Shown: in pieces, positions 1 through 8,593 of the stretch | How positions within the stretch are numbered: position 1 is the first letter of the stretch | Layout: the number at the start of each line of letters is the position of its first letter | Source of the DNA: JBGQOG01 sp052113705 | GTDB taxonomy: Bacteria; Pseudomonadota; Alphaproteobacteria; Rhodobacterales; Rhodobacteraceae | DNA length: 33,751 nucleotides | Direction of reading: 5' to 3' | Assembly (NCBI RefSeq): GCF_052113705.1 | Contig: NZ_JBGQOG010000032.1 | Span: 1-33,751, forward strand | Program-made: the position numbers and the translations under genes | The notes under the pieces: generated by a model | What the model saw: the letters and a program-made list of their open reading frames with translations, nothing else | What the model was told of the DNA's origin: nothing | The model's database searches: none

Positions 1-73
<73 letters not shown>

Positions 74-199
74 TTCCGCACTCGCCCCCCGGCGCAACGC
101 CAGCCTGCCCACCCAACCGGCCCGCCATCTCCCCTTGCAAGCCTGCCCCCCAGCCGCTAGGAAGCGCGCAATTCTGTCGGGCGGTTCAGGGGGGTATCC

Positions 200-1459
200 A
201 TGCCGCTTCTTGTTATGAAATTCGGTGGCACCTCGGTCGGGGATCTCGCGCGCATCAAGAATGCGGCCGCGAAGGTCAAACGCGAGGTGGAACGCGGCTA
301 TGACGTGATCGTCATCGTCTCGGCCATGTCGGGCAAAACCAATGAGCTGGTGGGCTGGGTCGAGCAGACCTCGCCGATGTTTGACGCGCGCGAATATGAC
401 GCCGTGGTCTCCTCGGGCGAGAATGTCACCGCCGGTCTGATGGCGCTGACCCTGCAAGAGATGGACGTGCCCGCGCGCAGCTGGCAGGGTTGGCAAGTGC
501 CGATCAAGACCACCTCTGCGCATTCGGCCGCCCGCTTTGTCGACATTCCGCGCGAGAATATCGACGCGAAATTCGCCGAAGGCATGAAGGTGGCCGTGGT
601 CGCCGGTTTTCAGGGCGTGAGCCCGGAGGGCCGGATCACCACTTTGGGCCGCGGCGGCTCGGACACCACCGCCGTCGCTTTTGCCGCGGCCTTTGGCGCG
701 GAACGCTGCGACATCTACACCGATGTCGACGGCATCTACACCACCGACCCGCGCATCAGCCAAAAGGCCCGCAAGCTCGAGAAAATCGCGTTTGAGGAAA
801 TGCTGGAACTGGCCTCGCTCGGGGCCAAGGTGCTGCAAACCCGTTCGGTCGAGCTGGCAATGCGCTATAAGGTGCGTCTGCGGGTGTTGTCCTCGTTTGA
901 GGATACCGACGAAAACTCTGGAACCCTGGTCTGCGACGAGGATGAAATCATGGAATCGAAAGTCGTCTCTGGCGTCGCCTATTCGCGCGACGAAGCGAAA
1001 ATGACCCTGGTCACCGTCGAGGACCGCCCCGGCATCGCCGCCGCGATCTTCGGGCCGCTGTCGGAAGCGGGCGTCAATGTCGATATGATCGTGCAGAACA
1101 TCTCGGAGCGCGATTACGAGGGCCATGACGGCGCCGTGACCGACATGACCTTCTCCTGCCCGATCAATCAGGTCGCGCGGGCGAAAAAGGCGATGGAAGA
1201 CGCGAAAGCCGCGGGCACCATCAATTATGACGACCTCGTGGTCGATACCGAAGTGGCGAAAGTCTCGGTTGTCGGCATCGGGATGCGCAGCCATGCGGGC
1301 GTCGCATCGACCATGTTCAAGGCATTGTCGCGTGAAAACGTCAATATCAAGGTCATCGCCACCTCCGAGATCAAGATTTCGGTGCTGATCGACCGGAAAT
1401 ATATGGAACTCGCGGTTCAGGCGCTCCATGATGCCTTCGAACTGGAAAAAGCGGTCTGA
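200..1459 (+). CDS. lysC: Aspartokinase (aspartate kinase)
   Basis: Phosphorylates L-aspartate with ATP, the first step towards lysine, threonine, methionine and isoleucine; cytoplasmic. The 419-residue protein has the amino-acid kinase signature KFGGTSVG at residues 7-14 and GRGGSDTT at 150-157. The kinase domain fills roughly residues 1-240, and two ACT regulatory domains follow at about 265-340 and 350-415 (VEDRPGIAA and VVGIGMRSHAGV begin them). This is the usual length and layout of the monofunctional, feedback-regulated alphaproteobacterial enzyme. The ATG at 200 is preceded by a G-rich ribosome binding site (GGGGGG at about 190-195). ptsP follows 63 bp downstream, across two hairpins. 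thrC, a later step of the same pathway, lies about 13 kb away on the other strand. The identification is secure; which amino acid inhibits the enzyme cannot be read from the sequence. Confidence 0.96.
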   Translation: MPLLVMKFGGTSVGDLARIKNAAAKVKREVERGYDVIVIVSAMSGKTNELVGWVEQTSPMFDAREYDAVVSSGENVTAGLMALTLQEMDVPARSWQGWQVPIKTTSAHSAARFVDIPRENIDAKFAEGMKVAVVAGFQGVSPEGRITTLGRGGSDTTAVAFAAAFGAERCDIYTDVDGIYTTDPRISQKARKLEKIAFEEMLELASLGAKVLQTRSVELAMRYKVRLRVLSSFEDTDENSGTLVCDEDEIMESKVVSGVAYSRDEAKMTLVTVEDRPGIAAAIFGPLSEAGVNVDMIVQNISERDYEGHDGAVTDMTFSCPINQVARAKKAMEDAKAAGTINYDDLVVDTEVAKVSVVGIGMRSHAGVASTMFKALSRENVNIKVIATSEIKISVLIDRKYMELAVQALHDAFELEKAV

Positions 1460-1495
1460 TCAACAGACCGGACCGCGCGGGACCAACCCGCGCGG
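1452..1495 (+). other. Two tandem hairpins between lysC and ptsP
   Basis: Two perfect inverted repeats lie back to back. The first pairs 1452-1458 (CGGTCTG) with 1464-1470 around a five-base loop and spans the lysC stop codon. The second pairs 1473-1481 (CCGCGCGGG) with 1487-1495, also around a five-base loop. No T-tract follows either, so they are not a standard intrinsic terminator. They could protect the lysC mRNA 3' end or partly terminate transcription before ptsP. The structure is visible; the role is inference. Confidence 0.6.
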
Positions 1496-1522
1496 CATGA
1501 ACAACGGGGGCTGGGAGGGCAC

Positions 1523-3763
1523 ATGCCCGAACGCAGCGAAACTGATAGCCGCAAGCTCCTCCGGAGGTTGCGCGACACCCTTGCGACTCCCGCCAAAGGG
1601 CAGGAGCGTCTGGACCGCATAACCCATCTGATCGCCGATTCGATGGGGACCGAGGTCTGCTCGATATATCTCTTCCGGGATCCTGAAACGCTGGAGCTTT
1701 GCGCCACCGAAGGGCTGAAGCCCGAATCGGTGCACCAGACCCGCATGCGTCTGGGCGAAGGTCTCGTGGGCCGCGTGGCGCGATCGGCGACGCCGATCAA
1801 CACCGGTGATGCCCCCGCCGAAAAGGGCTTTCGCTACATGCCCGAGACCGGGGAGGAGATCTTCTCCTCCTTCCTCGGCGTGCCGATCCAGCGGCTGGGC
1901 GAGCGGCTGGGCGTGCTGGTCGTGCAGTCCAAGGCCGCGCGGCAGTTTTCGGAAGATGAGGTCTATGGCCTTGAGGTCGTGGCGATGGTGCTGGCCGAAA
2001 TGGCCGAGCTTGGCGCCTTCATCTCCGAGGCCGACGGTTTTTCGGCGGCGCATCAGAACCCGGTGATGTTCCGGGGTGCCACGGGTCAGGAGGGGGCTGC
2101 CGAAGGCCGCGTCTGGCTGCACGAACCGCGCGTGGTGGTGACCAACCCCGTCGGCGACGATCCGGAGGCGGAAAGCGCGCGGCTGCATGTGGCGGTGGAT
2201 GAGCTGCGGCAATCGGTGGACCGGATGCTGTCTGACAGCATCACCTCGGACAAAGATCAGCTCGACGTGCTCGAAGCCTATAAGATGTTCGCCAATTCGC
2301 GCGGCTGGCTGAAGCGGATGGAAGAGGATATCGCGCGCGGTCTCTCGGCCGAAGCGGCGGTGGAGAAAGAGCAATCCATCGCGCGGGCGCGGCTGGAGCA
2401 GGTGCCTGACCCCTATCTGCGCGAGCGGCTGCACGATCTGGACGATCTGTCGAACCGGCTGCTGCGGATCCTGACCGGACAGGGCAAGGATACCGGTGCC
2501 GAGATGCCGGAGAACCCGGTGCTGGTGGCGCGCAACATCGGCCCCGCCGAGCTGCTGGAATATGGCCGCAAGCTGAAGGGCGTGGTGATGGAGGAGGGCT
2601 CGGTCGGCTCTCACGCTGCGGTGGTTGCGCGGGCGCTGGCGATTCCCCTGGTGATTCATGCCGCCCGCATCACCTCCGAGGCGCTGAACGGCAATGCGAT
2701 TCTGGTCGATGGCGATCAGGGGGTTGTGCATTTGCGGCCCGAAGAAACCGTGGCCAAAGCCTTTCGCGACAAGATCGCCATGCAGGCCGAGGCGCAGAGC
2801 CGCTATGCCAGCCTGCGCGAATTGCCCGCCACCGGCCAATGCGGCACCACCATCACCTTGATGATGAACGCGGGCCTGATGGCCGACCTGCCCTCGCTGG
2901 CGGGATCCGGGGCGGATGGCGTCGGGCTGTTCCGCACCGAGCTGCAATTTCTGGTGCGCAGCCGGGTGCCGCGGCGGGCCGAACTGGCCTCGATCTATGC
3001 GCAGGTGCTGAATGCGGCACAGGGCAAAAAGGTGATCTTCCGCACGCTCGACATCGGCTCGGACAAAGTGCTGCCCTATATGAAGCCGCAGGACGAGCCG
3101 AACCCCGCAATGGGCTGGCGCGCGATCCGGGTGGGGCTGGACAAACGTGGTGTGCTGCGCATGCAGTTGCAGGCGCTGATCCGTGCCGCAGAGGGGCGTC
3201 CGCTGTCGGTGATGTTCCCGTTCATCGCGGCGCAGGATGAGTTTACCGCCGCCCGTCAGGCCGCGCTGGACGAGATGGACCGCGAGCGGGCCCTGGGCCA
3301 TGTCGTGCCCGAAAAGCTCGAGATCGGCGCGATGCTGGAAACCCCCAGCATGGCCTTTGCGCCGCGTGCCTTTTTTGAACAGGCCGATTTCATCTCGATC
3401 GGCGGCAATGACCTCAAGCAGTTCTTCTTTGCCGCCGACCGCGAGAATGAACGGGTGCGCCGCCGCTATGACACGCTGGATGTGAGCTTTCTGGGCCTGC
3501 TGGAACAGATCATCGCCCGCTGCCGCGAGGCAAATACGCCGCTGTCCTTCTGTGGCGAAGATGCCGGCCGCCCGATTGAGGCGCTGACCTTCGCAGCCTT
3601 GGGTTTGCGGACGCTGTCGATGCGCCCCGCCTCGGTCGGCCCGGTCAAGCATCTGATCCGGCGCACCAATCTTGCCAACCTCAAGGCGGTGATTGATGAG
3701 GCCCGCGACAGCGGCGCGCAAAGCGTTCGCTCTGTCGTCACGCATTTCCTCGCGCGGCAATAG
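1523..3763 (+). CDS. ptsP: PEP-protein phosphotransferase of the nitrogen PTS (enzyme I-Ntr) with GAF domain
   Basis: Takes phosphate from phosphoenolpyruvate and passes it to NPr (PtsO), heading a regulatory phosphorelay rather than a sugar uptake system. The 746-residue protein starts with a GAF domain at about 15-165, which separates PtsP from the sugar-type enzyme I. The PTS enzyme I N-terminal domain follows, then the swivelling phosphohistidine domain with GSVGSHAAVVARALAIP, in which His364 is the expected phosphorylated residue. The C-terminal PEP-utilising barrel contains GLFRTE, and LSFCGED with Cys677 corresponds to the catalytic cysteine of the family. Start at ATG 1523, preceded by GGGAGGG. 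It lies directly behind lysC in the same direction. An intrinsic terminator covers its stop codon. Length and key residues are complete, so it should be active. Confidence 0.95.
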   Translation: MPERSETDSRKLLRRLRDTLATPAKGQERLDRITHLIADSMGTEVCSIYLFRDPETLELCATEGLKPESVHQTRMRLGEGLVGRVARSATPINTGDAPAEKGFRYMPETGEEIFSSFLGVPIQRLGERLGVLVVQSKAARQFSEDEVYGLEVVAMVLAEMAELGAFISEADGFSAAHQNPVMFRGATGQEGAAEGRVWLHEPRVVVTNPVGDDPEAESARLHVAVDELRQSVDRMLSDSITSDKDQLDVLEAYKMFANSRGWLKRMEEDIARGLSAEAAVEKEQSIARARLEQVPDPYLRERLHDLDDLSNRLLRILTGQGKDTGAEMPENPVLVARNIGPAELLEYGRKLKGVVMEEGSVGSHAAVVARALAIPLVIHAARITSEALNGNAILVDGDQGVVHLRPEETVAKAFRDKIAMQAEAQSRYASLRELPATGQCGTTITLMMNAGLMADLPSLAGSGADGVGLFRTELQFLVRSRVPRRAELASIYAQVLNAAQGKKVIFRTLDIGSDKVLPYMKPQDEPNPAMGWRAIRVGLDKRGVLRMQLQALIRAAEGRPLSVMFPFIAAQDEFTAARQAALDEMDRERALGHVVPEKLEIGAMLETPSMAFAPRAFFEQADFISIGGNDLKQFFFAADRENERVRRRYDTLDVSFLGLLEQIIARCREANTPLSFCGEDAGRPIEALTFAALGLRTLSMRPASVGPVKHLIRRTNLANLKAVIDEARDSGAQSVRSVVTHFLARQ

Positions 3764-3785
3764 CGCCGCGCGGGGTTATTTTTTT
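3748..3785 (+). terminator. Intrinsic terminator overlapping the ptsP stop codon
   Basis: A GC-rich stem pairs 3751-3758 (CGCGCGGC) with 3765-3772 around a six-base loop that contains the ptsP TAG. It can be extended outwards by two or three pairs. It is followed on the plus strand by TTATTTTTTT at 3776-3785. That T-tract also encodes the last lysines and the stop of the convergent EcsC-like gene, so termination signal and two gene ends share the same bases. Confidence 0.8.
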
Positions 3786-4540
3786 CGGGCGATGCGGGCG
3801 CGCAGTTCCTCGCGCAGGAAACCCTCGTCCAGCTGCGCGGTCTGCGCCAGCCGCTTCAGCCCGAAATGCACGCGGGCGATTTCCTGATAATAGCTGGTGA
3901 AGCTGTAGTTGATCGCCGCCCCCGCCACCGCGCCCAGTACCGGGGCCGCCTGCGCCGCGAGCTTTTGCCCGAGCACCCCCGCCAGACGCGGCGCGACCTT
4001 GGCGATCAGCCCCTGCACCGACTGCCCGGTCAGCGTCATCCGCGCGCTGACAAAGGCCAGATCGGTGCCGTCATCCGCCGCCATCGGCCCGGCACTGGCG
4101 AAGACGCGGATGCATTCCAGCCGGATCTCTTCTTCCGCCGGATCAAAGCCATGTTCGGCGGCAATGCCCTGAATCGCGCGCAAAAGCACGGTCACCGTCA
4201 CCGGCAGTTCGGCCATCGCGCCGGGCAGACCGCCAAGCCCCCCCGCCGCCCCCATCGCCGTGGTCAGCGCGGTGTTCAGCCAGTCGGGCCGGTCCGACAC
4301 CACCCCGCGCGAGCGGGCGGCGGCGCTGAAGGCGTTTTCCAGCGCCGTGCGGGTCACGGCCTCCAGCCGGTCCTTGACCGGCGCGGGCAGCCGCTCAAGC
4401 AGGGTCTCGGCATTGCCGCCGACCCAGCCCAGCACCTGCATCCCCAGCCCGCTGGCCGCCTTGTGCCGCGCGGCAAGGGACCCGAGTTCGGTCAGCACAG
4501 CGGGATCGTGCAGTGGCGGAAAGATGACCTGATCAGACAT
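3776..4540 (-). CDS. EcsC family protein
   Basis: A 254-residue protein of the EcsC family, named after the third gene of the Bacillus ecs ABC-transporter locus; its biochemical function is not established. Visible features are an alpha-helical, Ala/Gly-rich middle (MGAAGGLGGLPGAMAELPVTVTVLLRAIQGIA) with a conserved DPAEEEIRLECIRVFASAGP segment typical of the family. The C-terminal part has helices that could associate with the membrane (GAVAGAAINYSFTSYYQEIARVHF). I chose the ATG at 4540 over the upstream in-frame ATG at 4609 because a strong Shine-Dalgarno (AGGAGG) lies just before it and the extra 23 residues look non-coding. Convergent with ptsP, 12 bp apart. No ABC-transporter genes are adjacent. 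Confidence 0.8.
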   Translation of the reverse strand: MSDQVIFPPLHDPAVLTELGSLAARHKAASGLGMQVLGWVGGNAETLLERLPAPVKDRLEAVTRTALENAFSAAARSRGVVSDRPDWLNTALTTAMGAAGGLGGLPGAMAELPVTVTVLLRAIQGIAAEHGFDPAEEEIRLECIRVFASAGPMAADDGTDLAFVSARMTLTGQSVQGLIAKVAPRLAGVLGQKLAAQAAPVLGAVAGAAINYSFTSYYQEIARVHFGLKRLAQTAQLDEGFLREELRARIARKK

Positions 4541-4612
4541 GCGCGTCCTCCTGTTCCTCCCGATATGGGGATGCGCCGCAGCAGGCAAAGGCCCCGCCGC
4601 GGATTTCACATG

Positions 4613-4644
4613 AAAAAACCCGCCGGGGCAGCGCCCGGCGGGTT
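4613..4644 (-). terminator. Intrinsic terminator of the beta-barrel protein gene
   Basis: A perfect 11-bp stem pairs 4617-4627 with 4634-4644 around a six-base loop. Read on the minus strand it ends in a run of T (A-run at 4613-4618 on the plus strand). It lies just past the stop codon of the outer-membrane protein gene at 4666, which it should terminate before the EcsC-like gene. Confidence 0.85.
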
Positions 4645-4665
4645 GGATTTGCCATCCGTCTGCGC

Positions 4666-5376
4666 TCAGAAGCCCGGCAGCAGGTTCACCAGACCACGCT
4701 TGCCAAAGGTTGCGCCCCGGGCGGCGCCGAACGTATAGGTCGCCCCCAGTTTGACATAGGTCTCCGAGGCCGACCCGGCACCGCTCACGTCCAGATCGGC
4801 ACTCCCGACCTCGCCGGTCACCAGCAGATTCGGCACAACCGCGTAGTCTGCCGTCAGCCCGAGCACCGAGACGTCAATGACGCTTTCAAAATCGACGGTT
4901 TCATAGCGCGCGCCCAGACCCAGACGATCGTTCACGGCGTAGCGGCCCTTCAGACCGAACTCGGTGCCCGACACCCCGGATTCTTCACCCCGGGCGAGGA
5001 AGGTCTCAAAGCTGAGCGGGCCCGATTCATGGCCATATTCGATGCCGTAATAGGTGACATCCTCGCCTGCCACGCGCTCGTTGCCGATAAAGAGACCGTA
5101 AGAATTGGTCTCATCGCCGTGATAGATGGCGTGCAGCGCCATCGCCGTCACCGTCTCGTCAGCGGAGTTCAACGCGTTGAACCCGAGGTCTGCCTGAACC
5201 GCAAATTCACGGGTAAAGCCAAACTCGACCGCGCCTTCCAGCGTGGTTTTGGCCGCCTCGGAATAATCGGTGAACTGCGAGCGGGAGAAGCTCAGTTGCC
5301 CCCCGGTCACTTCAACAGCGGCGGCGGGAAGCGCAAAGCCCAGCAGGGCGACGGCGGAAATAGCCGTAACTTTCAT
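4666..5376 (-). CDS. Outer-membrane beta-barrel (porin-like) protein
   Basis: A 236-residue exported protein. Residues 1-20 form a Sec signal peptide (MKVTAISAVALLGFALPAAA) with likely cleavage before VEV. The mature chain is a string of short alternating amphipathic strands rich in Tyr, Gly and Glu (EFGFTREFAVQADLGF, FGLKGRYAVNDRLGLGARY, YVKLGATYTFG) and ends in phenylalanine, the usual recognition signal for beta-barrel assembly. At this size about 8-10 strands would fit. I cannot assign a substrate or a named family. The ATG at 5376 is preceded by AAAGAGG with good spacing, while the upstream in-frame ATG at 5451 would abolish the signal peptide position. The gene has its own terminator and is probably monocistronic. 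Confidence 0.75.
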   Translation of the reverse strand: MKVTAISAVALLGFALPAAAVEVTGGQLSFSRSQFTDYSEAAKTTLEGAVEFGFTREFAVQADLGFNALNSADETVTAMALHAIYHGDETNSYGLFIGNERVAGEDVTYYGIEYGHESGPLSFETFLARGEESGVSGTEFGLKGRYAVNDRLGLGARYETVDFESVIDVSVLGLTADYAVVPNLLVTGEVGSADLDVSGAGSASETYVKLGATYTFGAARGATFGKRGLVNLLPGF

Positions 5377-5456
5377 AGTAACCTCTTTAAATAGCGAAAC
5401 AATTCGCAGCGACCGCATAGACCGCGAACCCCGCCTGCACAAGGTTACCAATGCCC

Positions 5457-5945
5457 TTATTCGTGGAATTTCGTCACATCGCCCGCGACGCCCTCCCAGG
5501 CGCCGGGCTGCAATTCCAAACCCAGCACCCGGTCCGGGTTGGTGGGGGGCGGCATGATCACGCCCGTGCGCTTGGTAAAGCCAAAGCGGCGGTAATAGGG
5601 GGCATCGCCGACCAGCAGCACCCGCTCCCAGCCCAGCCGCCGCGCCTCGGAAAGGCTTTCGAGGATAAGGATCCCGCCCAGCCCCTCGCCCTGCCGGGTC
5701 GGGTGCACCGCCACCGGCCCCAGCAAAAGCACGCGCGCGCCGCCGACCAGCACCGGCCAGTAGCGGATCACCGCCGCCAGCGTGTTCGTCTCATCGCGCA
5801 GCACGAGGCACAGCTCGGCCACCTTGGCGACACCATCGCGCAGACGGTATGAAGACAAAGCCGTACGGCCCGGTGCAAAGCACAGGTCATAGAGCGCCTC
5901 GACCTCCCACCAATCGGCGTCGGTCTCTTCTTCCAACTGATACAT
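5457..5945 (-). CDS. GNAT family N-acetyltransferase (YhbS-like)
   Basis: A 162-residue acetyl-CoA-dependent N-acetyltransferase of the YhbS/COG3153 type; the acceptor is unknown. The acetyl-CoA binding signature is LLLGPVAVHPTRQGEGLG, containing the RQGEGLG pyrophosphate loop. It is followed by the typical GDAPYYRRFGFTK segment, which is diagnostic of this subgroup. The N-terminal WWEVEALYDLCFAPGRTALSSYRLRDG also matches the subgroup. I start it at ATG 5945 (MYQLEEE). The upstream ATG at 6011 would add 22 residues with no family resemblance and would leave only 23 bp to the divergent gene at 6035. The region between 5945 and 6035 should carry both divergent promoters. Confidence 0.85.
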   Translation of the reverse strand: MYQLEEETDADWWEVEALYDLCFAPGRTALSSYRLRDGVAKVAELCLVLRDETNTLAAVIRYWPVLVGGARVLLLGPVAVHPTRQGEGLGGILILESLSEARRLGWERVLLVGDAPYYRRFGFTKRTGVIMPPPTNPDRVLGLELQPGAWEGVAGDVTKFHE

Positions 5946-6034
5946 CCCGGCCGCCTCGCCCGCCCGAATCCCCTTGCACCCGCGCCTAACATGCACGCAG
6001 CCTGCGTTCAAACCGATCTGCCCGGAGTGACCCG

Positions 6035-6637
6035 ATGTTTTACCGTCCCGAAGATGGCCACGGCCTGCCCCACAACCCGTTTGGCGCGCTGATCGCCCCG
6101 CGCCCCATCGGCTGGATTTCCACGCGCGGCAGTCTGGGCGACAATCTGGCCCCCTATTCTTTCTTCAATGCCGTGGCTTATGTGCCGCCACAGGTGATGT
6201 TTGCCTCCACCTCGGCCAAGCCCGACCGCGAGGGCACCAAGGACAGCGTCGCCAATATCCGCGAGACGGGGGTCTTCTGCGTCAACATCGTTGAGGGCGA
6301 CCAGATCGGGGTGATGAATGCCTCCTCGGCCCCGGCCGCAGCCGAGGTGGACGAGTTTGCGCTTTCCGGCGCGCCGAAGGTGGAATGCGAAACGATCCCC
6401 TGCCCGCGCGTCGGCAATGCGCCCTTCAGCCTGGAATGCAAGCTGACGCAGATTGTCACCCTGGCGGGCAAATCGAACTTTCTGGTGCTGGGCGAGGTGA
6501 CCGGCATCCATATCCGCCCCGACTGTCTGCAGGAGGGCCGGGTGATGCTGCCGCCCTCGGGCCTGCTCACCCGGCTCGGCTACCGCGATTATGCCACCGT
6601 GCGCGAGGTGTTCGAGCTGACACGTCCCGGCGACTGA
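6035..6637 (+). CDS. Flavin reductase-like domain protein (FMN-binding split barrel)
   Basis: A 200-residue flavoprotein of the DIM6/NTAB or flavoredoxin type, predicted to bind FMN and act as an NAD(P)H:flavin reductase or a partner of a monooxygenase. The family hallmark is the N-terminal region NPFGALIAPRPIGWISTRG followed by NLAPYSFFNAVAYVPPQVMFAS, where the flavin phosphate and isoalloxazine bind. The middle KDSVANIRETGVFCVNIV is also typical. The ATG at 6035 has GGAGTGA upstream. No monooxygenase gene is adjacent, so the electron acceptor cannot be inferred. It is followed convergently by a transporter gene 14 bp away. Confidence 0.88.
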   Translation: MFYRPEDGHGLPHNPFGALIAPRPIGWISTRGSLGDNLAPYSFFNAVAYVPPQVMFASTSAKPDREGTKDSVANIRETGVFCVNIVEGDQIGVMNASSAPAAAEVDEFALSGAPKVECETIPCPRVGNAPFSLECKLTQIVTLAGKSNFLVLGEVTGIHIRPDCLQEGRVMLPPSGLLTRLGYRDYATVREVFELTRPGD

Positions 6638-6651
6638 CCCGCCGCTGGAGG

Positions 6652-7542
6652 TCACACCGCGCCGCGCGCCCGCGCGGCCGCCCGGGCCACCTGCCGCCCC
6701 CGGATCAGCGTGTAGATGCCGGAACCGATGATCACCGCCGCTCCGATCAGCGTCAGCGCATCGGGGCGCTCGGCAAAGACCACCACGCCCAGAATCAGCG
6801 CAAAGACCAGCCGAGTGTAGCGGAAGGGGGTGATCACCCCCACCTCTCCCATCCGCATCGCCGCCGTCAGCCCGTAATAGGCCCCCACGCCAAAGCCGAC
6901 CGCCGCCAGAAGGTCGAGCGCTTCACGCGGTGCGGGCATCACCGCGCCGCCGGTGAACATGAGAAGGATCACCCCAGTCGGGATCAGCATCAAAAAGCCG
7001 TAGATGCCCAGCTGCACATTCGACAGGACCGGCGGTGCCGCCCGCGTCGCCAGATCGCGCCCGGCAAAGCCCAGCATGCCGACCACCGCCCAGAGCGAGG
7101 CCAGCTCAAACCCCTCCAGCCCCGGCCGCAGGATGATCAGCACGCCCGCGAAACCCAAAGCGATGGCGGCCCATCGGCGCCAGCCCACCGGCTCGCGGAA
7201 AATCACCGCCGCGCCGGCCACCACCACCAGGGGCGTTGCCTGCAAAATGGCCGAGGCATTGGACAAGGGCGTCAGCGCCAGCGCGACCGTATAGCCCAGC
7301 CGCCCCATCACCTCCATCGCCGCCTTGATCAGCAGCGGGCGGGAGAGCACGGCCGGATGATAGAGCGGCTCGCCCCGCCGCTTGGTCAGGACCATGAAGC
7401 ACAACATGCCGCCAAGGCCGAACAGGATCAGGATCTCGCCCACCGGCAGATGCCGGGCGGCGGATTTGACGAACATGTCCTCAAAGGCAAAACCGGCCAT
7501 TGCCAGCACCATCAGGATCGCCCCGCGCAGATTCCCGTCCAT
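6652..7542 (-). CDS. DMT superfamily transporter (EamA domains)
   Basis: A 296-residue inner-membrane protein with about ten transmembrane segments arranged as two EamA repeats (roughly residues 5-140 and 150-285), the layout of the drug/metabolite transporter superfamily. Visible markers are the first helix GAILMVLAMAGFAFEDMFVK, the end of the first repeat ALTPLSNASAILQATPLVVVAGAAVIFREPVG and the matching second repeat FRYTRLVFALILGVVVFAERPD. Such proteins export amino acids, amines or other small metabolites; the substrate cannot be told from sequence. The ATG at 7542 is preceded by GGGAGGGTGG. The longer in-frame extension to 7599 lacks membrane or family character and was left out. Confidence 0.9.
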   Translation of the reverse strand: MDGNLRGAILMVLAMAGFAFEDMFVKSAARHLPVGEILILFGLGGMLCFMVLTKRRGEPLYHPAVLSRPLLIKAAMEVMGRLGYTVALALTPLSNASAILQATPLVVVAGAAVIFREPVGWRRWAAIALGFAGVLIILRPGLEGFELASLWAVVGMLGFAGRDLATRAAPPVLSNVQLGIYGFLMLIPTGVILLMFTGGAVMPAPREALDLLAAVGFGVGAYYGLTAAMRMGEVGVITPFRYTRLVFALILGVVVFAERPDALTLIGAAVIIGSGIYTLIRGRQVARAAARARGAV

Positions 7543-7711
7543 GCCCACCCTCCCGAAGTTCAGCCGCCCAGCCGTGGCACGTCGCCCCGCCCCCCGCAAG
7601 CCCGCCCCCGCAGCTTTTCACCCTACGGAAAGCCCGCAATCGCCCGGCTGCGCGCTTGTGCAGGCCCCGCCGCTCGCCCTATCGTGGCTGCGGCGCAGCA
7701 AGGAGCGGGCG

Positions 7712-8593
7712 ATGCAGACACGGATCGGAGTCATTGGCGGATCGGGGCTTTACCAGATCAGCGGCCTGGAAAACGCCGAATGGCTGACGGTGGAAACCCC
7801 CTGGGGGATGCCGTCGGACCAGATCCTGACCGGCAGGCTCTACGGGGTGGAAATGGCCTTCCTGCCGCGCCATGGCCGCGGGCATGTGCATTCCCCCTCC
7901 GACGTCAATTACCGCGCCAATATCGACGCGCTGAAACGGCTGGGGGTCACCGACATCATCGCGGTTTCCGCCTGTGGGTCGTTCCGCGAGGAATTGGCGC
8001 CGGGCGATTTTGTCATCGTGGATCAATACATCGACCGCACTTTTGCGCGCGAAAAATCGTTCTTCGGCACGGGCTGCGTCGGCCATGTCAGTCTGGCGCA
8101 TCCGACCTGCCCGCGCCTGTCCGAGGCCTGCTTTGCCGCCGCCACCGCCGAAGGCTTGCGCGTGCACCGGGGCGGCACCTATCTCGCGATGGAGGGGCCG
8201 CAGTTTTCCACCCTCGCCGAATCGCGGCTTTATCGTGAGGTTTGGGGCTGCGATGTGATCGGGATGACCGGGATGCCGGAGGCGAAACTCGCCCGCGAGG
8301 CCGAGATTTGCTATGCTTCCGTCGCGATGATCACCGATTACGACAGCTGGCACCCCGATCATGGCGAGGTGGACATCAGCCAGATCATTGCCACGCTCGG
8401 CGGCAATGCGGATCACGCGCGCGGGCTGATCTCCCGGCTGCCCGCCCTGTTGGGTGCCACGCGCGCGCCCTGCCCGCATGGCTGCGATCGGGCGCTGGAG
8501 CACGCGATCATGACCGCGCCGGAGCGGCGCGACCCGGCGGTTCTGGCGAAGCTGGATGCCGTTGCGGGGCGCATGCTGGGGGCCTCGGCATGA
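7712..8593 (+). CDS. mtnP: S-methyl-5'-thioadenosine phosphorylase
   Basis: Splits methylthioadenosine with phosphate into adenine and methylthioribose-1-phosphate, salvaging the by-product of polyamine and other SAM-dependent reactions. The 293-residue protein begins IGVIGGSGLYQISGLE, the phosphate-binding start of the PNP/MTAP family. It continues with LPRHGRGHVHSPSDVNYRANI, and MTGMPEAKLAREAEICYASVAMITDYDSW is the MTAP-type purine-site region. The start at ATG 7712 follows AAGGAG at 7700-7705; a much longer in-frame extension upstream overlaps the divergent transporter gene and is not coding. Its stop codon overlaps the start of apt (ATGA), so the two are translationally coupled and the adenine released is converted at once to AMP. 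Confidence 0.95.
   Translation: MQTRIGVIGGSGLYQISGLENAEWLTVETPWGMPSDQILTGRLYGVEMAFLPRHGRGHVHSPSDVNYRANIDALKRLGVTDIIAVSACGSFREELAPGDFVIVDQYIDRTFAREKSFFGTGCVGHVSLAHPTCPRLSEACFAAATAEGLRVHRGGTYLAMEGPQFSTLAESRLYREVWGCDVIGMTGMPEAKLAREAEICYASVAMITDYDSWHPDHGEVDISQIIATLGGNADHARGLISRLPALLGATRAPCPHGCDRALEHAIMTAPERRDPAVLAKLDAVAGRMLGASA

Noticed and set aside
1460..3760. A 766-residue open frame on the minus strand opposite ptsP
   Set aside because: It mirrors ptsP, which has full domain structure and catalytic residues. The antisense peptide is His/Gln/Arg-rich without any family motif, as expected for antisense frames in high-GC DNA.
5378..5448. GTAACC and GGTTAC inverted repeat around the beta-barrel gene start, similar to the dyad before dprA
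   Set aside because: Six-base arms almost 60 bp apart; a chance match is likely and no known regulator fits.
6385..8238. A 617-residue plus-strand frame across the transporter and mtnP
   Set aside because: Composition is Arg/His/Gln-rich and it overlaps the transporter on the other strand and mtnP in another frame, both with clear family motifs.
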